A stretch of DNA of 44,836 bases from Chrysochromulina tobinii (GCA_001275005.1 JWZX01002735.1:1-44836); one strand, 5' to 3'; shown: positions 8,122 through 18,110, numbered from the stretch's first letter. The notes: generated by a model not told the origin, from the letters alone. A program made the numbers and translations.

Positions 8122-10602
8122 ATGGCGACTTTCATGCTGGGTGCAATGCTCATGGCCACACCCTGCCCGTCGCCGAGCACACTGGAAGAGCGCCTAACGC
8201 TCGAGCCCTCCGGTCAGGAGCTCCGCGCCATGCTCCGCGCGTGCGCCGCGCTGGCCGAGTCGCGGAGGGCTGTCATTGCCGCAGCAGAGGCCGTTCTTGC
8301 AGTCGGAGAGCAAACCGGCATGGCAGCAGCGGCCAAGGCCGTGCTTGCGACGGCTGCAGCGGCGCCACGGATCCCGTTGCCAGCCTCACTGTCCTCGCCG
8401 CCGCCCTCGCCGCCGCAGAGCTCCTCAGGACGCAGCAGCGGCGGCGGCGGCGGCGGCGATGTCAAGGGCGGCGGCAGCAGCAACCGGCGCAAGCTCACGA
8501 CCTGGCACGAGTCGGTCGAGGACCAGCAGGCGGCGCAGCTGGCGCAGGCCCGCGCAGTGGCGACACGGCGGCGCGCGCACAAACTTCAGACGCTCATCCC
8601 CGTGAGCCCTGCCGTCCCGGCCGACGCGCCACGCCGGTGGGAGGTCGAGTGTGAGCCGTTGCTCTACGGCCTAGGCCTGCCCGCGGTGCCGCGGTGCACG
8701 CCGCTGGCGCCATCGGCGGACGCTGCGCGGCCTATGGCCTGTGGGCGCGTGATGCGCGACCACTTCCTCGATGAGAACGAGCAGACGGCGCTCATCACCA
8801 CTGTTGAGCGAACGATGCGAGGTCTCTTCCACCAAGGTGCCCAGACCTCCTTCGCACCAGAAGCCAAGTCGGCCGCGCGGCACATGGGCGCGGCGGGGCA
8901 CGCGCTGTTTGCGAGCGTGCTGCAGCGCGTGCGGCGCACCCTCGAATCCGACTTTGGCGTCGCGCGCCTCTATTCGGCTGGCTCGCTCCTCACACGCATC
9001 TGGGCGGACGAGCGTGTACCGAGGGATGGCATGGACGTGGAGCCTGGACACAGGTACGACAATCCTCACGTCGACAAGGCGAACCGTGCGTCGTACGACT
9101 ACTCGGCATTGCTCTACCTGAACAGCCACTGCCATGCCGATCCCGGCGCGCCGCGCGCTTGCGACTACGACCGCCCGGAGCGGCCCGACTTTGACGGCGG
9201 CCGGTTCGTGTGGGTGGACGAGGGGTCGGACCTCGTGGTAGAGCCTCGAGCGGGTCGGCTGCTGACCTTTAGCGGAGGCACCGAGAACCTGCACCACGGC
9301 TCCAAGGTGCTCAACGGCACGCGGTATGTGCTCGGATTCTGGTTCACCTGCCACGCGGAGCTCGAGTACGAGGACGACGAGGATGTCGTCACGGAGCCGC
9401 TGCCGAAGTTGCCGCTGCCGCACGAGCCGCTGCCGCACGAGCCGCTGCCGCCCGCGTCCGACACCGCGCCGCCCGTACCGCCACGCCGGCGCCGTCCGAG
9501 CAGCGGCGCCGCGGCGCATGATCTGCCGCCGTCGGCGACGGTGCCGCCGCCAGTGCCAGCCCGCCGCCACCCTCCTGGGACTCGAGCCGGCGGCTCTGGC
9601 TCAGCCGGCGAGGTGTCATCTCGGAGGGCCGGGCACGGAGATGACATCTCGGAGGGCCGTGGATCGGAGATGCCATCTCCGAGGGCCGCCCATCCGGACG
9701 AGCCGGAATCAACGGGCATGACTGAGGCGCAGTGCATCGCCAACTCCCCCAACGCCCGAGCCGCAATCGCGCATCGCGAGGCACTACGCTCACCTGCCCA
9801 TACGGCTCTCGGAGCGGAGATTGACGCGAGCCACAACCCTCGGCCGGCGGAACGCGCGGCGGCAGGCGCACGCTCGGGGCCCGCCGCAGCCGCAACAGAC
9901 CCTTCGACGACGGCCGCGGCTGAGGCGTCAGAGCTCACGCCTGACGAAGCTGACGAAGCTGACGAAGCGGCGCGCCCGCCACGCTACGTGGACGGCCTCG
10001 ACCTGGAGGCTCGGCCACCGTCGGCGGCCGAAGACGGCGCTGTCGACCACCGGAGGCTCCCCCGACCGAGCGACGCGTGGCGCGGCTACGACCTGCCCGG
10101 CTTCCCAGATGGAACGCCGGCACCGTTTGAGGAAGGCTACGAGGGCGGCTACGGCCTCGACGACCAGGCGACGATGGAGGAGGCCATTGAGGCATACGCT
10201 GCGGCGCTCGAGCGCTACGACGCGGTGCATGGCCCCCCCATGGAGTCGGCTGAGGACGAGGCACGCCTCAAGCGCCAGAGGACCGCCGGCATGCCCTTCC
10301 ACCCTCTCTACCCGGAGAAGAGCCCGGGCGGCGAGGACGTGCATTCCAACGCAGAGGACGCATGGGATGCTATGGTCGCTCACGACGCCGCCAGACGCGC
10401 GCCAGCGTACGGCGAGCGGCGCAGCGTCAACGACGCGGGCGAAGAGCGACTGGGCGGCGGCTCCGCAGGTCGCCGCCGCGGTGGTGCGGCGGAGCGCACG
10501 GACTGCGGCTTCCCGGGCATCACCGAGGCGCAGTGCGTGCAAGAACGCGGTTGCCGATGGGACGATAGCCGAGTAGGCGTGCCGTGGTGCTTCGAGGCGT
10601 AG
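8122..10602 (+). CDS. 2-oxoglutarate/Fe(II) oxygenase with C-terminal trefoil-like module
   Basis: An 826-residue protein. Residues about 200-415 form a 2OG-Fe(II) dioxygenase of the prolyl-hydroxylase type: the H-x-D iron ligands are H316 and D318 (NPHVDKAN), the distal iron ligand is H391 (NLHHGSK) and the 2OG-binding Arg is R401, with the usual ten-residue spacing. A double-stranded beta-helix core lies between ([22 protein letters not shown]). The C-terminal half is low complexity, with PLPHEP repeats, acidic patches and a duplicated EGRG-type segment. The final 32 residues ([11 protein letters not shown]...GCRWD...VPWCF) match the core of a P-type trefoil but keep only four of six cysteines. 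Such enzymes hydroxylate Pro, Lys or similar residues. The trefoil suggests a secretory-pathway location, but the N-terminal hydrophobic stretch is only a weak signal peptide. Confidence 0.8.
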   Translation: MATFMLGAMLMATPCPSPSTLEERLTLEPSGQELRAMLRACAALAESRRAVIAAAEAVLAVGEQTGMAAAAKAVLATAAAAPRIPLPASLSSPPPSPPQSSSGRSSGGGGGGDVKGGGSSNRRKLTTWHESVEDQQAAQLAQARAVATRRRAHKLQTLIPVSPAVPADAPRRWEVECEPLLYGLGLPAVPRCTPLAPSADAARPMACGRVMRDHFLDENEQTALITTVERTMRGLFHQGAQTSFAPEAKSAARHMGAAGHALFASVLQRVRRTLESDFGVARLYSAGSLLTRIWADERVPRDGMDVEPGHRYDNPHVDKANRASYDYSALLYLNSHCHADPGAPRACDYDRPERPDFDGGRFVWVDEGSDLVVEPRAGRLLTFSGGTENLHHGSKVLNGTRYVLGFWFTCHAELEYEDDEDVVTEPLPKLPLPHEPLPHEPLPPASDTAPPVPPRRRRPSSGAAAHDLPPSATVPPPVPARRHPPGTRAGGSGSAGEVSSRRAGHGDDISEGRGSEMPSPRAAHPDEPESTGMTEAQCIANSPNARAAIAHREALRSPAHTALGAEIDASHNPRPAERAAAGARSGPAAAATDPSTTAAAEASELTPDEADEADEAARPPRYVDGLDLEARPPSAAEDGAVDHRRLPRPSDAWRGYDLPGFPDGTPAPFEEGYEGGYGLDDQATMEEAIEAYAAALERYDAVHGPPMESAEDEARLKRQRTAGMPFHPLYPEKSPGGEDVHSNAEDAWDAMVAHDAARRAPAYGERRSVNDAGEERLGGGSAGRRRGGAAERTDCGFPGITEAQCVQERGCRWDDSRVGVPWCFEA

Positions 10603-11201
10603 GCGGCCTGCGCGCCTCGCAAGGATTCTTTATGTTCTAATTTTGATAAGTCATGTCAAGCGAGCGTCTGAAGATCCCCAACCCAAGCCCCATCCCCCAA
10701 GCGGCCAAGGATCCGCAGACCGACCGGCCCGTGTACCCCCACGCCCCAGCCCAGCCCCCGGAACGCGAACGGTTGCAAAGTTCTGTCAAAGAAGGTGTTT
10801 GTTGACAAATCAGTTTCGGGCGGGACTAAACGAAAAAGGACTAAACTCAAAACTGTTTTGTCCAGACATGCTTTGTCAGATCCCCATGAACCACTCACAA
10901 CAAGTACACATGCCCGCTTCGATGACGCGTATGAGCGCGCGGGGCACGACTGGCTGTCGTTCCGTTGCGTGTACGGCGGGGGCCTTTCAGGAGGGGGGCT
11001 TGTAATGAATGTGGCTATTTGAATCGCTTCAAATCGCAAGCTAAAAATAACGCGCACGTTTCCTGCCTTTTGTGACGTGACATCGCGTCAGATCGGGGGA
11101 GGTCGCGCTAAAAATATCGCTCTTCTTCATTGCCGCAACTCAACCGTCGTCCTGGAGTGCGGACACCTGGTGCTGGACCTCCATCTTCTGCCCGCCTGGC
11201 C
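10603..11201. other. Intergenic, no gene seen
   Basis: This gap contains the 3' end of the oxygenase gene and the promoter side of the SPX-RING gene. TTTGT(C/T)-rich words (TTTGTTGACAAA at 10798, TTTTGTCCAG at 10856) recall the TTTGTCC repeats at 20304. No conserved frame was found on either strand. Confidence 0.45.
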
Positions 11202-11993
11202 ATGAAGTTTGGCAAGCTGTGCGAGGAAGCGTTCCGGAAGCTGGAAATCGATCTGCCTGCCTTCCCTTATAAGCAGGCCAAAAAGGAGTTGAAAGCTGCC
11301 GCCCTACAACCCTGCGGACTGGCCGCGCGAGTCGTTTTCTTCAACTTCCTCCGAAAGGAACTCATGCTCATCGATGCCAAATGGTCGTGCGCGGCACGCC
11401 AAACTGTGCAGGCTAAGGTTGCTCCTATCACTACCACATTCCTCACCACCGTCGGGTTGCGGCGGCGTCCGGGCGCTGAAGCAGCACGGAAGCTCAATGC
11501 GTGGGCGAGCCTCTCAAGGGACGGTGTACGCAAGATCGTGAAGAAGTACAACAAGCAACTTGGTCCGCGGTGCGGGCACGTTGCCGAGCCCCCCGGCACG
11601 CCGCCCCGGTTTGTCCGCTCTCGGCTGCGCACCGAACTGGAGATCCTCGCGCAGCAGGAGGAGGCCACGGAGGACGGGAACTCTACTGCGCTTGATTGCC
11701 CAGTCTGCTTGGAGACCCTCTTTGACCCGGTGGCCCCCGAGTGCGGGCATGCCTTGTGCCGCGAGTGCTTCCTGGCGCTCTGCCAAAGGTGTGACATCTT
11801 GCAATGTCCAATTTGCCGCCGGCCTGCCACTAATACACGGCGCATGCCAGCATGCGGAGCAATGGCCATGGCGGCGGATCCAGAGGCGCACGCCGCTCGG
11901 AAGCGTGCCGCAGAGCAAGAGGAGGGCGCGAAGCTGGCCAAGCAGTATGCGTACAGGATCCGGAACCACCCGATGTATGGCCCTCACGCGTAG
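11202..11993 (+). CDS. SPX-RING E3 ubiquitin ligase (NLA-like)
   Basis: A 263-residue protein. The N-terminus MKFGKLCEEAFRKLEI is the conserved first helix of SPX domains, and RDGVRKIVKKYNKQLG at about 110-125 matches the lysine-rich SPX helix that senses inositol pyrophosphates and phosphate status. Residues 166-209 form a C3HC4 RING finger (CPVCLE, CGHALC, CPICRRP). The same order is found in the plant E3 ligase NLA, which triggers turnover of phosphate transporters. The start is set by MKFG, since SPX domains begin at the extreme N-terminus. The protein is shorter than plant NLA (about 330 residues), so the SPX core is compact. It is tail to tail with an SLC17/PHT4-like carrier, which supports a phosphate-homeostasis role by inference. 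Confidence 0.85.
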   Translation: MKFGKLCEEAFRKLEIDLPAFPYKQAKKELKAAALQPCGLAARVVFFNFLRKELMLIDAKWSCAARQTVQAKVAPITTTFLTTVGLRRRPGAEAARKLNAWASLSRDGVRKIVKKYNKQLGPRCGHVAEPPGTPPRFVRSRLRTELEILAQQEEATEDGNSTALDCPVCLETLFDPVAPECGHALCRECFLALCQRCDILQCPICRRPATNTRRMPACGAMAMAADPEAHAARKRAAEQEEGAKLAKQYAYRIRNHPMYGPHA

Positions 11994-12774
11994 CCCGATC
12001 TGGGTGGGCTCCACACACGGCGGCGCAGATCGGCGCATCGGCCCATGTGTGGTTCTCACGCAATGACCCTGCCAATCCCTGCCAACTAAGGCGAGGAGTA
12101 GGCAACGTAAGACAACACGTACGATCAACAATACTCTGTACAGCTAGACTAATAGTAAGGTACCATGGCGCATAGGTTACCATGAGTAAGTGTGGTGTCT
12201 GGTGAGACTGTGTACGGCGGGCGACGCGTGGACGATGTGGAATGTATCCGCGTTTGTCGTGTGTCGGGTGACTGGTGTGACCGGTCGGCTCGGCCCTCGG
12301 TGGTTGGGGTGTAGCCGAGCGGAGGGGCGCTGCATCGGGCGCTGGGGGGTCGGGCTCTCGGGGCCGTGTGGGATCCGGGGCGCCGCGCAGCAACGCCGGG
12401 GCCATGGCGGCCCCGGGCCCCCGGCCAAGCCGCGCGCGGGGCGCGGCCGGGAGGCGCGCACGGCAGGCGCGGGACGACGACCGATCGACCGGGATGCACA
12501 GGAACGTTGTAACGCCCGACCACTCTGACGGGACGTAAGTCGTTACTTTTGAGTTTTGTATTCCGTGATATAAATGTGTCTCGTGGGACGTGGCCGGGTC
12601 AAGGCTCAAGCGCGCACCGCCTCTCCATCTCCACACCACCACACTCCACAGAGTCGACGGTGCTGGCGCGGGCCAGGACCCAGGTGCCGCTGCCGGGGTA
12701 ACCGAGCTCATTCGAGGAGGCTGGCGCGCCTGCGTCCAGCTCGCGACGTCTTCAAATTCGATGTCACCGGTCGT
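11994..12774. other. Intergenic between convergent genes
   Basis: This 780-bp gap includes a very GC-rich block at about 12280-12480 with no convincing frame. A small near-repeat (GGTACCATG, GGTTACCATG) occurs at 12159-12184. I see no RNA gene or mobile element. Confidence 0.45.
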
Positions 12775-14205
12775 CTACTTTAATGGACTTAGTGGCGAGG
12801 CATCGTTCGGCTCTACGTCGCTCGTATGCTCCGCGTCAGGCGAGTTCATGAGTTCGGAGAGCGAGAGCGACTCCTCGCACCCTCCGCTGAACGCACCGCG
12901 CGAGGGGAGGCGCACCCGCGTCGCCGAGGCCACCCAACAGAAGGCAGACACGGCAGGCAGACCGAAGAGGGGCCCGAAGACGAGAAATGTGGCGCTGTAG
13001 CCGCCGGCCTCGCCGAATCGGCTCACAAAGGTGGAGGCGATCACGGGAGCGGCGATGCCCGCGAGCGTCGCGAGCGTGTTGCTGTACGAGTACGCAGTGC
13101 CTGAGAGTTCACCGAAGGCGTCCAAGTATAACGCCTGCCATCCGGGCTGTGCGAGGCCGAGCGCGCCGGTCGCTCCAATGACCAGCACGACGGCGGTCGT
13201 CGCGTCGGTGACGCACCCCGCCGCAAAGAGCAAGAGGCCCGAGAGGCCGAGCCCCACTGCTGTGAAAGCCTTGCGCACGTGCGTGATGCTCACACGCCCC
13301 GAGTTGATGAGTGCATCCGCAATCGAAGCCGCACCGAAGGCGAGCAGCACGTTGGCCAAATAAGGAAGCGTGGTGCCGGCGGCAAGGGTTCCGGCGGATG
13401 CGTGGAGCGAGGTGGTGAGGAAGAGCGGCAGCTGCGTGAGCAGCCCGTAGTTGATAAAGTTGGCCGCACAATGGCAGCCGTAGAGCACGAGCAACGTTGG
13501 CTGAAACGCGAGCACGTGCCACGGTGCGGCCGTTTCCTTGCGACCTGAGGCCCTCCCGAAACCGAGTGCCACTGCGGCGGAGGTGGAGCCAGGGACGCGG
13601 TCAGGCACCAGCAGCAGCCATGCGGTGGCCCAGATGCTGCTCGCAGCCGACCACACGCCAAAGCAGCCGGCCAGGCCGTACGCCCTTCGCATCTGCTCGC
13701 TCACAAAGAAGCCGGAGGCCGTACCCGCAGCCACTCCGATGCTCATCGAGGAGGTGATCGCTCGCGAGCGGGTCGCTGGGGTCGTCCACTCGTGCAGCAG
13801 TTGATACGCGCAGGGGAAAGTGCACGCTTGCGCTACGCCGCACACGATTCGTGCGGAGACGACCAGCTCAGGAGTTGAGCTCACATACGGGATGAGTGCG
13901 TTGGCAGCCGATGCGATGAGCACGCCACCGGGCAGGATGGTGCGCGCGCCATGCCGCTGCGCGAGAAGTGAGCCCGGTATATTGCCAACCATGTAGCCGA
14001 TGAAGAAGGCGCTCAGAGACGTGCCCGTCCAGCCGTTTGGCCATGAGGATTGCATTTCATGCACGCCAACCGATAGATCCGTTCGCATGCCATACATGAG
14101 CGCGATGCACACGCCGAGCATGGCGACGATGAAGATGCGTTGTGCAGCGGATGGGCCACCTCGGCGCCCATGGTCTTCAACTAGGCACGGAAAGAGCATG
14201 GTCAC
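12775..14205 (-). CDS. MFS carrier of the SLC17 / PHT4 type
   Basis: A 476-residue protein with about 12 predicted membrane segments in two six-helix halves joined by a loop near residues 210-235. The first-half motif (RTDLSVGVHEM, then SAFFIGYMVGNIPGSLLAQRHG) matches the SLC17 anion-carrier pattern, in which R-x-N-x-S-V precedes a G-Y-x-x-x-x-x-P-G-x-x-x-x-R-x-G block. SLC17 members move phosphate, glutamate, sialic acid or nucleotides; plant PHT4 proteins are phosphate carriers in plastid and Golgi membranes. The C-terminal tail is Ser/Glu-rich and acidic. The neighbouring SPX-RING gene makes phosphate an attractive substrate, but residue-level specificity cannot be read here. Confidence 0.8.
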   Translation of the reverse strand: MTMLFPCLVEDHGRRGGPSAAQRIFIVAMLGVCIALMYGMRTDLSVGVHEMQSSWPNGWTGTSLSAFFIGYMVGNIPGSLLAQRHGARTILPGGVLIASAANALIPYVSSTPELVVSARIVCGVAQACTFPCAYQLLHEWTTPATRSRAITSSMSIGVAAGTASGFFVSEQMRRAYGLAGCFGVWSAASSIWATAWLLLVPDRVPGSTSAAVALGFGRASGRKETAAPWHVLAFQPTLLVLYGCHCAANFINYGLLTQLPLFLTTSLHASAGTLAAGTTLPYLANVLLAFGAASIADALINSGRVSITHVRKAFTAVGLGLSGLLLFAAGCVTDATTAVVLVIGATGALGLAQPGWQALYLDAFGELSGTAYSYSNTLATLAGIAAPVIASTFVSRFGEAGGYSATFLVFGPLFGLPAVSAFCWVASATRVRLPSRGAFSGGCEESLSLSELMNSPDAEHTSDVEPNDASPLSPLK

Positions 14206-14255
14206 GCGCGCCCGGAAGACTTGGCTGGCGAAGTTTTGTCAAAGTTCGATTTGAA

Positions 14256-15850
14256 TCAGCATAAGCAGCATAAGCTGGAGCGGCTTAGTTTTTTCACAAT
14301 CTCCCAGAAGCCTTCTTCCCACTGCAGTAGACGCGAGCTGCTCCTTGGTGTCAGGCTCACGCCAGCCTCTTGCGCCAGTTGCGCTGACTTTGCCGGGCTG
14401 GGCACGATGCCGAGGTTGATCTCCAGTCTTTTGCCGCTGCTAGTCCATGGCATCGGCCACGATGAACTCGATGAAGCAGCGGGTTCTTCAGGCACGCTCT
14501 GAAGAACCCGCTGCTTCAAGAGACGACTGCTGCGAGCGAGAGCGAGAGTGAGTGAGTGAGTGAGCAAGTGAGTGTGAGCGAGTGAGAGCATTCGAGCGCG
14601 TGCACCTAGGACCTCCAACCCCCTCGACAGGCTTGCGGATAAAGGAATCCACGTTCTGCGCGAATTCACGCACGTCGCCATCGCGGCCGACATGGATAGA
14701 CACCCCGATGACGACGTGGCCTGAACTTGTCAGGTGCGACATAGTACCCAGCAGCTTGTCCTTCTTCACGACGTTTTTGTACACAGCCTCCCAGTCGATC
14801 GATCGCCCACCCCTGTCGAACTCGTTCAGCCAGTATGGAAATTTTGATGGCTGGGCAGCCAATCTGCGTGCATGAGACGCATGTGAGCGGGGAATGGGAT
14901 GGGGCACAGGTGCAGGGATAGCATCGGTACCCAATGACAACGAGCTGTAGCGATGGGTTCCGTGCGAGGGCTGCTCTGCAGTCATCAAGGCACTTTCGAA
15001 CGTGAGCAGGGCATGGGTAGCCACTGTCATATTCAGGATAACTGAACTCGTAGATCCGTAGTGGCCCTCGCGTGCACTGGCTCCGAAATGGACCTGAGAA
15101 CGGATGAGTTTCATATAGGACGCGCAAGGCATTGAACGTGCGTGGCGTGCCGTCGACGGGAAAATTGGCCTCTGCCCAGCCTGCCATGTCTAGGAGATTG
15201 AACGCAGTGGTTTCGCCGCGACGCAGGTGCCCGAGTGTCGTTTTGTTGACCCGCGCCTCGCCCGTCGGCCATCCACAAGCGGCGATGACGAAGAAGATAT
15301 CCACTTGCTTCACCTGCGACCCCTGCGACACATAGTTCGGCGGGTGCGACTCCTGCGGCTGCGGCTGGGGCTGCAGCTGCGACCCCTGCGAAACATAGTT
15401 CGGCGGGTGCGACTCCTGCGGCTGCGGCTGGGGCTGCAGCTGTGGCGGCGGCTGCGGCTGCGCCGGCACAGTCGTTTGGAGAGTATGCAAGTGATGGTGG
15501 ATATGAATCACAGTCGGGTTGCCAGATAGAAGAGTGGCCTTGCGCAGCTCTTCGAGCTCAAGACGGTTGCGTTCCCTTGCCTTTCGAGAAGTCTCTCTGT
15601 CTCGTGCTTTCTTGTCCTCTCGCAGCTTTTCGGCACGGTCGCTCTTGTCGGCTTTGAGTTTTTTCCACCAAGCCGCCTGGCTTTCTTTCTTGCTTTCTTT
15701 GCGTTTTTCCTTATGAGCAGCACTCGTGTAATCTACTTGTCCTACCCCTGGGTCCTTGAGCACCGCCTCATCATCCCCGAGATCTTGTAGTACTGCGAAT
15801 CTGTTGCCCGTCGTCAAAGGCATCGAGAGTCTTCTTCCCGAGGCATCCAT
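14256..15850 (-). CDS. Unrecognised spliced gene (three exons, 483 residues)
   Basis: Exons on the minus strand are 15850-14931, 14863-14606 and 14529-14256. Joined, they give 1452 bases, exactly 484 codons including the stop. Protein-like sequence continues across both junctions: LQLVVIG into LAAQPSKFPYWLNEFDRGG, then KPVEGVGGP into SSRLLKQRVLQ. The N-terminus (GNRFAVLQDLGDD) is followed by a Lys/Arg/Glu coiled-coil-like region, a Gln/Pro region made of two 21-residue repeats, and a folded-looking region from DIFFVIAACGW onward. I recognise no domain. The N-terminal NRFAVL motif recalls retroelement gag-like proteins, but no reverse transcriptase is present. The last exon contains a 20-bp perfect hairpin. 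Confidence 0.7.
14472..14518. repeat. Perfect 20-bp inverted repeat inside exon 3
   Basis: The left arm (14472-14491) and right arm (14499-14518) are exact reverse complements separated by 7 bases. The hairpin lies in coding sequence, 11 bases after the intron 2 acceptor. Confidence 0.95.
14530..14605 (-). other. Intron 2 of the spliced unknown gene (76 bp)
   Basis: The donor is CCTAG|GTGCAC and the acceptor CTCGCAG|CAGTC. The interior is a long CTCACT-type pyrimidine-rich tract. The alternative donor GGAG|GTCC leads to an early stop, so this one is preferred. Confidence 0.75.
14864..14930 (-). other. Intron 1 of the spliced unknown gene (67 bp)
   Basis: The donor is ATTGG|GTACCG and the acceptor CACGCAG|ATTGG. 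Removing the intron restores the only frame in which the downstream exon looks protein-like (phase 2 junction). Confidence 0.8.
15314..15441 (-). repeat. Two 63-bp tandem repeats (21 residues each)
   Basis: The two units differ by about one base (gaca versus gaaa) and encode a repeated Gln/Pro segment containing ESHPPNYVSQGSQ. The high identity indicates a recent duplication. Confidence 0.9.
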
Positions 15851-15913
15851 TTTGGTCGCGCGAGACGAAGCCGGATTAGGTTTGGTCTGGCCAGATATGG
15901 TAATTCTTCCCCA

Positions 15914-15982
15914 CCCCCGGTTTCGTCTGAATACCTTGTGTCCCGTGCGTGTCCCGGCTCCCCCCGGTTTCGTCTGAATACC
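15914..15982. promoter_or_regulatory. 22-bp direct repeat in a bidirectional promoter
   Basis: The 22-bp word beginning CCCCCGGTTTCGTCTG occurs at 15914-15935 and again, identical, at 15961-15982. Both copies are within the 205-bp gap between divergent start codons (15850 minus, 16056 plus). The second copy also forms CCCGGT...ACCGGG. A paired regulatory site is plausible but unproven. Confidence 0.6.
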
Positions 15983-16055
15983 GGGAGGGAAGCCTCAAAG
16001 ATTAACCACCAGCGTGAAATTAGTGCGACGTCGCCGAAACGATAGGAGTACGTCG

Positions 16056-17360
16056 ATGGGCAAGAAGGACGGCGAGGAGCTGACCAAGGAGGAGAAGGCA
16101 GCGAAGAAAGCCAAAAAGGAGGCCAAGCGCGCGCTGGAGGCGGCGGAGGAGGAGAAGGCGGCCAAGAAGGCCAAGGCGGATGAGGATGATACGCCCGCAA
16201 AGCTGAGCAAGGAGGAGAAGGCGGCCAAGAAGGCGGCCAAGGAGGCGAAGAAGGCGGCAAAAGAGGGCAAAGCTGAGCCCACCACGGAGGAGGAGAAACC
16301 GTCCAAGAAGGACAAGAAGGACAAGAAGAGCGATGCCGGAGATGACGAGTGGACGGCCAAGAAGGCCAAGAAGGAGGAGGTCGCGGCGGCGCCTGCGCCT
16401 GCACCCGAGAGCGACGGCGAGGTGCGCGTCTACGTGAGCAACCTGCCCTTCAAGATGACTGACGAGTGGATGCAGGAGGAGTTTGCCGCGTGTGGCAAGA
16501 TCACCAAGTTCGAGTGGCTCTCGCACTCGGATACGGGACGTTTCAAGGGGTCGGGCTTCCTCACTTTCGCCACCAAAGCTGAGGCGGACGCGGCGTGCGC
16601 GCTCAACGGCAAGGAGCTCGAGGGGCGCCCCATGAAAGTGGAGCTGGCCTCGCCGCGCAAGTCGGTCGTGCCGGGTGGCATCGCGGGCAGCGGCGACGTG
16701 GGTGAGCCGAGCGCCTCCATCTTCGTCGGCAACCTGTCGTGGAGCGTGACCGAGGAGATGCTGCGCGCCACGTTCAAGGACTGCGGCACCATCAACAACG
16801 TCAACATGGTCCAAAAGGACGGCGAGTTCCGCGGCTTCTGCTTCATCGGCTTCGATTCGATCGAGTCCGCAACCAAGGCCGTCGCGTACGCCGACGCCGA
16901 CTGCGCCGGCCGGCCGATGCGCATCAACTTCTCCAAGTCCTCCGGCAAGTCCTCGCCCGACAAGAAGCCGTTCGGCGACAAGGGGGGCGCCGCGTGGAAG
17001 GCGAAGCCGGGCGGCGAAGGCGGGCGCACCGAGCGGCCGTACAAGCCGCAGAATCCGAAGCCCGATGGCTGCCTCGAACTCTTCTGTGGCAACTTGCCCT
17101 GGACGATTGACGAGACCAAGATCACCGAATTCTTCGGGAAGGCGGGCGCCAAGGTTGCCTCCACGCGCTGGCTCAACGACAAGGAGACGGGCGAGTTCAA
17201 GGGCATCGGCTTCGTTGCGTTCGAGAGCACGGCCGACGTGGACAAGGCCGTCACCCTCGGCGGCGAGAATCTCGAAGGACGGCCTATCCGTCTTGACTAC
17301 GCTGGCCAGAAGAGCGACAAGCCCAAGGGCGCGTGGCAGGGCGGCGACAAGAGCTGGTGA
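16056..17360 (+). CDS. Nucleolin/Gar2-like protein with three RRMs
   Basis: A 434-residue protein whose first 115 residues are Lys/Ala/Glu-rich with acidic and KKDKKDKK patches, as in nucleolin-type N-termini. Three RNA recognition motifs follow at about 123-200 (VYVSNLPF; RNP1 KGSGFLTF), 220-295 (IFVGNLSW; RNP1 RGFCFIGF) and 339-415 (LFCGNLPW; RNP1 KGIGFVAF). A basic Gly/Lys/Pro linker separates RRM2 from RRM3. Nucleolin and Gar2 act in rRNA transcription and pre-rRNA processing in the nucleolus. The usual C-terminal GAR/RGG tail is reduced to a short KGAWQGGDKSW end. The ATG at 16056 is the first in frame. Confidence 0.85.
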   Translation: MGKKDGEELTKEEKAAKKAKKEAKRALEAAEEEKAAKKAKADEDDTPAKLSKEEKAAKKAAKEAKKAAKEGKAEPTTEEEKPSKKDKKDKKSDAGDDEWTAKKAKKEEVAAAPAPAPESDGEVRVYVSNLPFKMTDEWMQEEFAACGKITKFEWLSHSDTGRFKGSGFLTFATKAEADAACALNGKELEGRPMKVELASPRKSVVPGGIAGSGDVGEPSASIFVGNLSWSVTEEMLRATFKDCGTINNVNMVQKDGEFRGFCFIGFDSIESATKAVAYADADCAGRPMRINFSKSSGKSSPDKKPFGDKGGAAWKAKPGGEGGRTERPYKPQNPKPDGCLELFCGNLPWTIDETKITEFFGKAGAKVASTRWLNDKETGEFKGIGFVAFESTADVDKAVTLGGENLEGRPIRLDYAGQKSDKPKGAWQGGDKSW

Positions 17361-18110
17361 GCCGCAGTGTGGGCGGCGCCCACGCATGCGCCGCGCACGC
17401 CGACCCCGTTGGCGCGATGCCGGCTCTCTTCGCCCCGGCCGGCGCGCCGGGGGGGGGCTGAACGGGCGGCGAAGCCGGAAGCGCGCCAGAACCACAGGAT
17501 GATCGTGTGTGCTGGATGACGTGAGTTCTGATCATAGAGTGAGGCGAAGATCGTGGATGTGATGCTGATGGGTCGTGCGGGGGTGGTCTATCTGCCCTCG
17601 TAGTCTCCTGGAGAGGGCCGGGCTGACGGCTGTGTAGCGGATGCTGATTGTACATGTGATTGTAATTTCGTTTGCGGGAGTTTGCTGTTTCCGTGTTTGC
17701 GTTCACGACTTCACGTCTGTCGTGTCTCCGGTTCTGCTCTTGCGTGGAGTTGCGTGAAAGAGTCTTACATTTCCTCTGACGATTTACGAGAACGGTCTAC
17801 ATCAATCAGTAGGTCCGGGAAATCGGTGCAAACCCTGTTCAGGGTTTCCCGGATCCTCTCCATCAATGTGCCTCCATGGCCCTGCGAGCAAGCCTCTCTC
17901 AGAGGAGTGAGGCGGCCCCCAGCCCACGGCCCGGCCGCTGCGCGTGGTTCAGAACGCAAGATCTCATGGAGGGCTCTCCCGATGGGACCAATCTGGTCGC
18001 GTTATGATTGGCTGGTGGCACTGCTCGAACACTCTGGGTCACCACCTGAGTGCCCAGCGCCCGGCGCCGCGTAGGCGTACCGCGCCTCGCGGCCATTCGA
18101 TAAACGTCCA
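17361..18110. other. Intergenic with a small possible minus-strand frame
   Basis: This gap lies between convergent genes. A 64-codon minus frame (17765-17959) ending MERIRETLNRVCTDFPDL and a few more residues is helix-like but has no neighbour homology I can see; it is not called as a gene. A short palindrome AAACCCTG-TT-CAGGGTTT lies at about 17835-17852. Confidence 0.35.

Noticed and set aside
11830-12711. Minus-strand open frame of 293 codons spanning the SPX-RING 3' end and the gap
   Set aside because: It overlaps the RING-coding exon antisense and is composed of low-information Pro/Arg/Ser residues.
14605-14614. Alternative donor GGAG|GTCC for intron 2
   Set aside because: Joining it to the available acceptors produces an in-frame stop within a few codons.
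16020-17495. Long minus-strand open frame opposite the nucleolin-like gene
   Set aside because: It lies antisense to three clear RRMs; long antisense frames are expected from GC-rich codon use.
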